From Pomphorhynchus laevis (Eukaryota; Acanthocephala; Palaeacanthocephala; Echinorhynchida; Pomphorhynchidae), in contig WNNJ02002500.1 in NCBI GenBank assembly GCA_012934845.2, positions 62,001-126,000 of the forward strand: a DNA stretch of 64,000 nt. The letters run 5' to 3'. Under the pieces are notes generated by a model. That model was not told the origin of the DNA. It did no database searches and saw only the letters and a list, made by a program, of their open reading frames with translations. Shown here one piece after another: positions 49,401-61,400 of the stretch (positions within the stretch are counted from its first letter, which is position 1; every line of letters starts with the position of its first letter). The translations under genes were made by a program, and so were the position numbers.

Positions 49401-52400
49401 AACAAAATCATAAGTTTTTAGATAAAAAAAACTTATGAACTATTTCTAAAACAATTGTTTTAGAAAAAACTTACAATTGAAAAAGACTGCTGAGTACAGT
49501 CAAAATATCTAATAATTAATAAATTATTTTGTATTCTTAGGGATGGTTCGCAATTAAAAAAAATAAGCAAAATTATTTTATAAAACATAACACCATTAAA
49601 AGTTTATTATATCATGTCAACATGATACCGTTATAAGGTAATTGTATCATGTCAATATTTAGAGCAAATTCAAATACTTCATAAATATCCAAATTTGGCA
49701 ACTTCAATTCGTAATTACCTCATTTAATTTAAATGAAGTTTGATGAGAATTTTGCGAACTAGGATCTGAGCACAGGCTAAAATTATCATCATCAGATGGT
49801 GTTTGCAGTGCAGTTACGGTCTTCTAAAATAAATAGACTTTTACAATAAATGATACAGTATCAATTAACCTGGCTGTAAGCATCTTGCCGAAATCCTGGT
49901 GTGTGTCTACCGTTTGTTGAGTTATTCTCGACTAAAACAAATTTTTAACGCTTTGAATTTATATACAGACAGTATACTTGAAAGACTTCCGTGAGTCATT
50001 GATCCACTACGATTATATCCCATTTGATTATATCGATTTTGTCTAATACTTTCATTAAATCGATGAGTTGGACTTGTGGTTCTGCTACCAGGCTGACTAC
50101 TGCTAACTTTGTTGCTATTATTAAGGTTTTGATTTGTTCTTGATCCTCTTATAATACGAAATCTATTCGGCGGTTTCGGCGTATTGGTTCTAGCTGAGTA
50201 GAAATGCGAAATGATAAAACAGCAATTCAGAAACCTCAAAAATAGTATTTTCAAGACATTGCGCCGAAAAAAATAAAGTCATTAAAGACTTGTATTTAAT
50301 AACTTTTAAATAAAATTCATTATCAATATTAATATCTAATTATATGAACGACGAGTCATTAAACTTAAAATATGAAGAATTTTATCACATCCTGATTTTA
50401 AAGACATGTAAAGCTTCTTGTTCATTAACGTCGTACCAATATCTATGAAGATATAGTTGTACATCTTTTTAATTAAAGTCGTTATGTCTTTTAACATCAT
50501 ATCTTGTAAATCTTGTATCTTTAAAATATAGCATATCCCGTTATGTGTTTAAGCTAGAGTATCCTATTTGGTATTAACGATAGAAATTTGTTTAAATGTT
50601 TGTTATGTATCGTATATAATATCAAAATTATATGAAAAATAGAGAAATTTGTTTTGTATTCAATGGTTCAGAAACTACAGTCCGGTAAAATTTAACGATT
50701 TGTATAGAGTTTATATAGAAAACATAATGATAATGGGCTTATTTTAGAAATATCTGAAATGTATCAAAGAACAAATCCGCAAACATTTTATGAAGTGAGA
50801 ACGTTATTAAATTTACAAATGCTACAACGGTTGTCGATAAAAAAGTTTCGAAAGTCGAAAGTACTGGAAGAATTTACTTACTTTGAGAAACGTTTTGGTC
50901 AAGGCTGCAAACATAAATAAATTATTAATTTCTAGAAAACAAATTATCAATGCTTTTACCTTCGTTTCGATGGTAAGTATGACAGAGTATTAATTTTGGA
51001 AGCTTTAACACTATCACTGCTAGATATTGATAACTTCGAAGTTGAAAAATTCATATCATCCTGAAACATTATTAAGTGCCAATATTCTAAAACGTTTATA
51101 CGTTTAATAACCTTTAAAATTTTTTTCTTCGATTGGTCGAGAGAATTAAATAACTGTTCAGCCTGGGAAGGATGAACATTTTGGAAAACAAAAAATGAGC
51201 TAAAATAGATAATTAAAAAATAACTTTTCAAGCGCACGATGTGTTACCTTCGAGAATACATTCTAGCATTCACATCAGCATCTTCAATACCTAATTTGAT
51301 AGCTTCTTGGATATTTGATACATACTTTGACCAGATTTCGACCGGCCACTCCAATAGTATTCGATATATAAATTTACAGGTTTGTCTAAAGTACCGTTTC
51401 AACAATGAAACTGATTACAACAAAATATGCCTACCGTCTAATGTCTTTGGATTTTGAACTCATTCCGGCTATTATCAAAGGTATCAAACGATGCGATTGC
51501 GTGTACTATTCCAAGTTAGCAATTTAAAAGAATTAAATGGTTAACTACGAAATCAAATAATAGAGTCAATCAAATATTTTATTTGATAGTCCTAATTTTT
51601 ATATTTTTTGTATCATTTATCAAATATATTGCTATTGTATTTTACATAGAATCGGACTAGCAGTAAAAATATAATAATGATAAAAAATATATAAATGATA
51701 TATTATATATAATGATGATTATTTCACAATTCTTCAATAAATGATGTAATAAATGAAAAAGTAAACAATCAAAAAAGTAAAGTGATGAACACAAAATATT
51801 CATGTCGAGTTAGTTGACCAACTTAATTAGTAGTGGCAAAATACATGGCAGTCACCACACAATTAATAATGGATTAGACAATTTATTATTCCCATTTATA
51901 ATTATTTATAATGCAAATTATTATCATGCAAATTGTTATCGTGGGAATTATTATAATGCAAATTATCATGTGAATTATTATCATGAGAGGGAACCGTCAA
52001 CCAGCCAAAAGAAACGATTGTCCACCATGGGTGAATGTAACAATAGTTGAACCAATTATCATGCATGATCTAACATTCACCCGAAAACTCAAAGGATCTG
52101 ATCGTTATGATCACGTGTTTATTTCTCCCAGATCTATAAATATCTAAGCGCACATCACAACAATCACTACGCCAACAATTGTGAGAACGTTGTCTTGTCA
52201 ATCCCACCCAATCCTTCGTTATTTGTGGAAGTTATATTGTTCGCTTCAACACACCAAATTACTTAAACGCTATATCACCAATACCAACGTCAAAAATTCA
52301 GCTTCACGATGCTTCTCAATATATTCTAATTTGACTAAATATAACGATTTCATATATTTATCAGATGACATCGATATCTCAATCCTCTACCAATTCGTTT

Positions 52401-55400
52401 TTATTATCATATAAGGTTTCATAATCGACGTCATCACCTTCTACATATTACACTTCAATTTTCTCTATTTAATTAACGCCAGATTAGTATCCCTGTTCCC
52501 TTTACTTCCTCTGTAACCACCTAACAGTATCGTTTATTGATATACAGCGTTGAAGGTTTATATTCTCTTCTCAACGATGGCTTATCATTATGGCTTAAAT
52601 CATTCGATGTACTAATCCTTACTTAAATCTTTATCATTGCACAATCTGCGATTCCCAATTTTTCAGTGTTCGACATCCCGGCGACATATGGCAACCGAGG
52701 ACTTTACGATATGAACTCTTTAATATGAATTCTACAACATGAACTGCACCTTGAAGAACTGCACCCTACAATTCAATTCTACGATTGAACTATACAATTG
52801 AACTCAATAATTAAATTTTACAATTGAACTTTATAATTTTTCCCATAGCCCGGGGGCGTAAATGTGTTGATAAAAAATCTCTTTATAATGTAGATTTTTA
52901 TGTAAAATAATTAATATTATTAGTATGTAATTATTAACATTTTTTAATTTTAAAAACAAAGTGATTTTGACAATCGGTATTTAGCGCGGCTAGTGTGGCA
53001 AAGAACGCCGAAACTAAGAAAGTGCACAAATATGCTAACATTGACATACCAGTGGCACTTGAAAGCACAGAAGCGATCGGGCCAGTGTCTCTCACGTTTA
53101 TTCACGAACTTGGCACACGATTAATCCGCGCAACTTCCGAACCCCGAGCCCGTGCTTTCCTGTTCCAACGGATCAGCGTAGCCGTTCAACGGGGAATTGC
53201 AGTATGCATAATGGAGAGCATGAGCGGATGAGATTCGTCAATGCTGCTTCCGTGATGGGTAGTAGCGTGATATTTCCGTATCTACGTCGGCTTGGGCATG
53301 AAGTTATCAAGACAGCACGGCATTTATAGAAATTGACTTTTATTTTATTGTATTTTGACAATTAAAAGAATAATGTTATGTTAGTTTTTTAACAACAATA
53401 CATCGTTTTTCTATTATGAACTCACTAATAAATGACAACAATGAAGTTTAGTAAGTATTTTGTTCCTATTCTCTAGTGTTTTAAAACTTGGCAAACAAGG
53501 GAGAAGTTTGTTTCCCCATTTTTAGATATGAATCATAAAAATATTATTAAAAAATTTTTAAACTCATGTGGAAACTTTTATGATGGGAATAATATGCTCT
53601 GAATTCGAATAAAATATTAACTTAAATAATCACTTTACATTAGAGAAAATACCTAGCTGGCATGTACTTAATTCGCTGTTATGTTAGATAAAGAAATAAG
53701 CGTCAAAATTTGACAGCATCTCAGATATTAAACTATGAACTTGGCGAGACCACCACAGATAATGCTCTTAATGTTATACTTTAATAACAGTAAAAATACA
53801 TATTCTTAAAGAAAGTGCAGCGTAACAACATAAAAAAAACAAATGTTTTAAAACTTGATAAAATGTAGAAAACTAGATATACCTTTAAGATGTATTTTAT
53901 CGTTAAGATTGCACTGTTCGACATAACCTTAGCACTATTTTGAATAAGAAGTTGCAAATACGGAATAAGATTTTCGGCCATATGATCGAATTGAGACACT
54001 TCAAGATTTTGTGCCATATACCTACACGGTCAAAGATAGCATAAACATGTATTTTAATGTGGGTGTTGAAATAATATTACGATATTGTAATACATGACTC
54101 GCGGACTAATTGCGAACGTAAATCTTTAAGCGTCGTTTGTAAAGGTATCTCCAGTTGCTTGAACATCACTTTAAAATCAGGTAATTCGTTGGCTTTCGAA
54201 TGAATCAGGGATCTAAGACGTTTCAGCTAAAATATGTTTGTTATTCATTTATATATAGTAAACAAGAATTTGTGTTTTAACTCTCAACAAGTTTAAAATA
54301 CCACTTAAATTTTTAAATAAAATCAGTGTAATTAAAAATTAAATTCATTTACAATGATGCCAGAAATAAATTTAGTAAAATGTCTTTGAGAACGTTTTTT
54401 CGAACATATTTCGAAGAAGTTGAAGAACATTTATTTTTCACCAAATTAAAATTTTGATCATTAATTATGTAAATCCAATATTAATATTTTATTACTGATA
54501 TATTTTAATTTAATATATTATTATTTATTCATTGCATCAGTTGAGTATCAAAATAATATTTAATTATTAATATTTTGACTGCATGAAATTTTTTATCAAC
54601 TAAATTGTAATCAGTGAATTTTAAAAGTGAAATTTTAAATAAATTTTAATTTCAAAAATATTGAACTAGCACAATTACATATTGAAACTTTTTTAGCTAT
54701 TCGACGAAGCATATAAAATCGAAATAGATTGAGACTTTGGAATTCAAAAATATGAGATTTTATATTCTTAGAATGTCAAAAGTGACACCAAAACTTTTTC
54801 AATATTTTTAAATAATTTTGAAAATTGATTTTTAGGAGTGAATGAATTAAAATTAAAGTGACAAAAATTAAAATCAGAAAGCATGTTCGTATATGTTGAT
54901 AGTCAAATATTTTTAAAAGCAAATGACAATATAGGCACAATTACAACTACACAATTACAACTATTTTATAAATAGTTGTCATCAAAACATGTAATGGTAA
55001 AAATGTGTTAATTTTGAAAATCGTGAGATATGCGTCAAATGAGATATGGTCTGGAAAATTCGCAGAGGAAGGCGATAACCACTAATACGCGTGTCGGGCA
55101 TGGAGGCTACGAACCAAACTGTTCCAGACATCGCAATGATAAATGACAGACCAGAATTATATTGCAGATAGCACAGGGCGGTCTTCTTCTATTTTCGAGA
55201 TTTGATCTCTCCATCGATACCGATGTCTACCATGAGATCTCTTTCCAGAGAGTCTGGTCTGGCAAATTCTCAGAGGAAGGCAATCCTTAGACATCATCAG
55301 AACGTGTCACCTCAAGTGACTTTATTCGATGTGGAGAAGCAGCAACTTTACTTCGAGTTTATTCTAGATGACTGAATTCCTAACCTGATATCTAAGATCA

Positions 55401-58400
55401 GCCACACCGCAAAAGAACCTAATTTCGGTCGCCTGTATCCGAGATATTATCATTTCGGTCATAACCCAAAGCTCATGACCATAGATTAAGATAGGAACGA
55501 AGATTGCGCGATAATTGCGAATGATTAAGATTATGAATAATTAAGATAATAATCCAAAGCACATAACCAAAGCAATGATTTTGAACGATCAAGATTGTGA
55601 ATGATTAAGATAAAAAGATAAACTTTAAATTTTTTTCGAAAATTACTGATATTTGCAGATACTGGGCATATCTACTTTTTCATAACTCGTTTATTCTATC
55701 TTTCAAACTTTATAATCCGAATTTTTTATCGTTCCAATAGGATTGTATCAATCGCAAATACATGCTTCGAACCTTTCCAATGAGTAACCAGGCCCTGCAG
55801 CTAAGCTGGCTATGAAATCCGAAGTTTTCATCGTTCCAATGCTGGCTACGTTGTATGGACTTCAAACACATAATTTGTTAAATGTTTTGTTTATTTCAGT
55901 GGACTTGTAAACTGCCAGTTTGCATGAGCCACTTTAAAAATCAATAAACTTATCTAATCTATCAAACCTACGATGATTGTCATAGTCAAAATTTTATTTT
56001 GCATTTTTTCCTCAAACATAGGGTTCTATTTATCGCAAATTAATGCTTCGCATCTTTCTACTGAGTAACCAGGCCCTGCAGCTAAGCTGGCTATGAAATC
56101 CGAATTTTCCGTCGTTCCAACGTTGGCTACGTAGTATGACTTCAGTCACATCATTTTTTTTAATTTATTATTTATTTCAGTGAACTTGTAAGCAGCCTGT
56201 CTGCATGAGCCACTTAAAAAATTAATGAATCTATAAAACATGTAATCCTCACTTGTAAGGCGAAAAGAAAGTTTATTTTTCTCTAAAACCGCTTTAAAGT
56301 TTTTTGTTTAATTTGAAAATATAGACGTTTTTTGTATAATTATAATGATAAGCATTAATTATATGAAATAGAATATAATAAAGTTTTTCTTTAAAAATCG
56401 AATATTAAATACTCATTTAAAATTGTAAACTATTAAAAATTATTAAAATATTTAATATTCAGTTAAGTATGCAATAAGTTGTTGTGATTAGCTTTTGATT
56501 AGGCTACAATGATATAAAAAATATCGTACAGCATCAAACCGTTTTTCCCAGTCATTATTAGGATCATGGAGAATTTCTTTGATCGACTCTATTTGAGGTC
56601 GTAGGTCCCTTGCGGTAAAATTCTAAAAGTAATTACAGAAGATGAAAATTAATGGCAACGAAATTGTACAAATCGCTTACCGGGAGAGCTTTTGTGTTTT
56701 GAAATGCGATTTTAAATGAATCATCGTCTATTCCATTTGATATCGTAGACAGCTTATCGTCTCCTGAAAATACAGCAAACTTTATTATTAACTCGCGTTG
56801 GTACTTGTTTAAATCAAAAATTAAGCATATACCATGCAAGGTTACAAAGGTTTAGCTATTATTTGAAATGTATTACAGTACGTTTGTTACATAATAGCAA
56901 ATGTACCAATTTTCTCATGTAGCCTACTGTATATGTTGTATATATTGTACAACAAACTTTAAAAAGTAAAGCATGTGAATGTGTTTAAATCGTTTAAATA
57001 AACTTTTGTGAAATATTAACCCTTCCTTGAAACCTGACACCGTTGCCCTAAAAGGAAGAAGAAATTTCGTTGTAGTTATCTCATATGAGATAGTTATATG
57101 GTCTGATAAAGATCTTTCGATCATCTTTAAAACTTTCAGCTTTCATGAGTTCAGTAGCATAATTAGCATTTAGTTACCTCGTTAAATAGTGAATATAAAA
57201 CTAAATTATTAAAGCATCATTTATAACTAACAAGACGAAACCAATATTCAGTAAAAGGATAAACATTTATTCACAATAACAAAGTAAATAAGCACCAGCC
57301 ACATGTTACCTTATTATTGACTTGCATTGACTTATTCTATAAAAATAAAAATTTAGATTTTAAAATGGCTCGATCATGCAATTACTGATATTATCAATCA
57401 CGTTATAATCAGATTCATAATAATTAGCCTACATACAATATATTCTAATAAGAAATAGAGATCCTCTGAAGGAACTGATGTGCTATCAGGTTACGGAACT
57501 GTTTCTCGACCCAGCATAGAAGTGGGGCTAAATACATGCCTATGACGTATTCATTTGATGAAATTTGCTTATCTAGTATCTTATTCTAATATAACGTATA
57601 TTATTTATTATCCATAAATAAACATTTTTCATTAATAATTTAAATTTATTTTTAATATTATTGTTGATTTATATATTTTACTATTTTCATAGTAAATATT
57701 ACTATGAAAATAGTAATATTACTATTACTATATTATAATTCAATATTACTCTTTACCTTTATTATTGACTTGTGAAAAATTAAAAATAAGATTATATTAA
57801 AAACACTTTTATTTTATAAAAATAAAAATTTAGATTTTAAAATGGCTCGATCATGCAATTACCGATATTATCAATCACGTTATAATCAGATTCATAATAA
57901 TTAGCCTACATACAATATATTCTAATAAGAAATAGAGGTCCTCTGGAGGAACTGATGTGCTATCAGGTTACGGAACTGTTTCTCGACCCAGCATAGAAGT
58001 GGGGCTAAATACATGCCTATGACGTATTCATTTGATGAAATTTGCTTATCTAGTATCTTATTCTAATATAACGTATATTATTTATTATCCATAAATAAAC
58101 ATTTTTCATTAATAATTTAAATTTATTTTTAATATTATTGTTGATTTATATACTGTAAAGTTAATATTTTAATAATATTTTGTAATTCTCCAATATAAAG
58201 TAGACTTAACATAGCAGCAGGCCAAAGACATGCTAATGATGTATTTTCTCTGATGAAATTTGATTATCTGATGTATCACAATATTTAATATTGTAATATT
58301 AAATATTGTTATTTTATATAATTATATAACATATAATATTATATAGTATCATCTATTTGTATTTAATATATGAATATATGTTAAATATATATGTTTAACA

Positions 58401-61400
58401 TATATATTTAATATATGTTGTATCAGAATTAAGATTAGAGGTCATCAGGAGGAATTGCTGTGTTATCAGGTTTCGGCCCCTAAATCCTAAACCCAACATA
58501 GCAGCTGGGCCAAATTCATGCTAAGGACGTATTTCATCGTATGAAATTTTATTATTTGATGTATCACATTATATAATATTGTAATATTAAATATTGTTAT
58601 TTTATATAATTATATAACATATAATATTATATATTATCATCTATTTGTATTTAATATATGAATCAATATAAATTATAGTACAAAATAATATTTAATATGA
58701 ATTAAATATGCTCATTATCTTCTCACGATAACTATCTAAAATGATTATAAATAATTATTATTTAAATAATTTGTAATTTTTAAATAATTAGGAATTTGAC
58801 AAATTAAAAATTATTAAAAAATTGACATTTCTTGAAGCTGTTAAAATAGAAAATCCATATCGTTATCTTTAGATATTTGAATCTACGATATAAATGTATG
58901 GGATTATTTTAATGTTTGGTTACTTTCTCATATAATATTGCTGCTTTAATTATTCGCATACGTTACGATCTTTGACTCCCTTAAGAGATGATAGCATTGG
59001 CTATCGTGATATCTAGTTTTTATTTAGGATATGCGATGTTTATATTGTGTTGTCTTATTTTTTTATTTTCTGTTTAATTGTTATAACATGTATCTCTTAA
59101 ATTATTTAAATATTTTGAAGAAAGCCAATATCATTACATATCATTGAAATTCTTAAAATTTCAGCGGAAAAATATTAGCCGAAGCATCGTAAATATTATA
59201 ACACATCCTCTGTTATTTATTGGACAATTCATTTATTAGACAATTCAATAAAAATCTTAAATGACTTTGGCAATTCTTAAAATCATAAGTAATGCATGAA
59301 TGCTATACCGTATATTTATTTGGTACATTTTAATATGATGTATTCAAATATATTGAAGTTAATAAACTTTCTAAATTTTTGGAACAATTAAACAATTAGG
59401 CAACAAGAAGACCTATTTTGTAAAATTAGCAATTTGCACGAATGATCATGCAAACATTTATGTAATATAACTAATATAATTAATTAATTATTAATAATTA
59501 ATTATATTCATTAATATAAATTAATAATTCACAATATAAATTAATAATATTTTAATTGATGTTAATCAATATATAAACCGATAAATAAACGTCGTTTTTA
59601 TTTCAAAAACTAGTCTTGGGTGTTTATTACCCTTTTCGATCGGTTAAATAAGTATTGCAATAATAATTCGGTTTAATTTCTTGATATGATGAGGATATAT
59701 ATAATGCTACCTGGTGGTTATACCTCCTTATGGGGAAAACAGTGATTTATTTAGGAGTACATCGGTTGGTGCCACATGGCAGGTGTAACAACACATTATA
59801 TAGCAAAATCGAGGTGGTTACATTTAAGTTATTAATGGGACCTTTCAATATTAGGCAATAACGTCTTTAGACACTAATTTTGTGATCCATTGTATATTTG
59901 TCTATTTATTTTTCAATAATCTGGATCATTGATATAAAACTGTCGTTTATCCTTGTCGTGTTCGTAAACATGATGTCAAGCAAACAAATTAAATTTATAT
60001 AAAAAATGACCACATACAGCTCCAAAATGTTAAAATATTTACCAGACGCTTCATTTTTCTTCCTGCGTTTAACTTGCATCATTTTTTAATAGTGAAAGTT
60101 TAGAACATTACTTTTTGCTCAAGCATAAACACTATTTGAACACTTTACTCAAATTTGCTTTTTTGATCATGACAGAAAGTGTTATTTTAAAGCAAACACA
60201 CATAACTTTAAAATAGTAGAACAGCATAAATGTGTGCAACTGCAGTGTAGTATATAAACTTACCCTCCGTATTGCACAACTGATGAGGTGATTTACCATT
60301 AATCTTAGATATAGATTTGTCGTAGAAGCCAACAGCGCTTAATGTACGTATTCGACCGTTGCTAATGCCTGTAAAAAATAAATAAAAATTAAATCCGTGA
60401 TATACACTGTCTTTAGATAGTAGTGATTACCAAAATATAATTTATCACTCTCATAACAAAATCCAAAGTTCGATGAAAGCATTAATTTAATTAAAATCAG
60501 AGATTTTTCGCAAGGATGATTGCAGCAACTTTCGAACTTATAAGTAAAATCTACGTTATTGTGTGCTCGAAAATAGAACTTGCCATAAAATCGTGTCAAT
60601 ATGAACACAAATTAAGAATTACAATTTTATGATTAGAGGAAATTTATGAAAATATACAATTGATCGTTTGATAATCAAAACCATTGCATATGTGAGCTGA
60701 AATTCTAATAGTTGTGCCACAACATTATCCTCACATGTATTGTTCCTATTCTTAATACAGCAGAACACTACAAATCAACCTGGATGGGTCCCATCAGCTA
60801 CTGAACCAGACCTAAATTTCCCTGTTCGACCCTTATCTGCTTAATCCATACACTAATGATGATCGGATTTGAACTCAGAACGTGTTTATAACAATTCAAC
60901 GTTACATCTACTATGGCTGACTGCTCCACGGGTGTAGATATACATTTCTGTATATTACTTTTAGTAGGAGATCGTATTCTAACGATCTATTAGAAACCTA
61001 CATTAGGTGAGTGTGATCCTCCAGCCGGATCATTGCTTTTCATGTTGCCACTTGCTATGAATGTTTCTTATTCAGCATTGCATCTGTGAGCTGAAATTCT
61101 TCTGATTGTGGAACGATATTACTCTCATAGTTATAGTTCCTCTTCTTGATACAGCATGACGCTACTAACCAGCATGGGTAGGTCTCATCAGCTGCTGACC
61201 AAGACTTACATTTCACGTTTCAACCCTTATTATCTGCTTACTTCGTACACTGGTACTGATCAGATTTGAACTCAAAACGTCTGTATAGCAATTCAATGTT
61301 ACATATACTAGGTTGACTGCTTCGGTGGTGTAGATAGCAGTGACCTGGATAGCGGATGACGAACGTAAAGTAGGTTTCTAATAGATCGTTAGCATACGAT

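Noticed and set aside
51895-51990. Short AATTATTATCATGCAA-like repeats as a CRISPR-type array
   Set aside because: Degenerate units of about 17 bp with no distinct spacers; a simple minisatellite in a CLASP intron.
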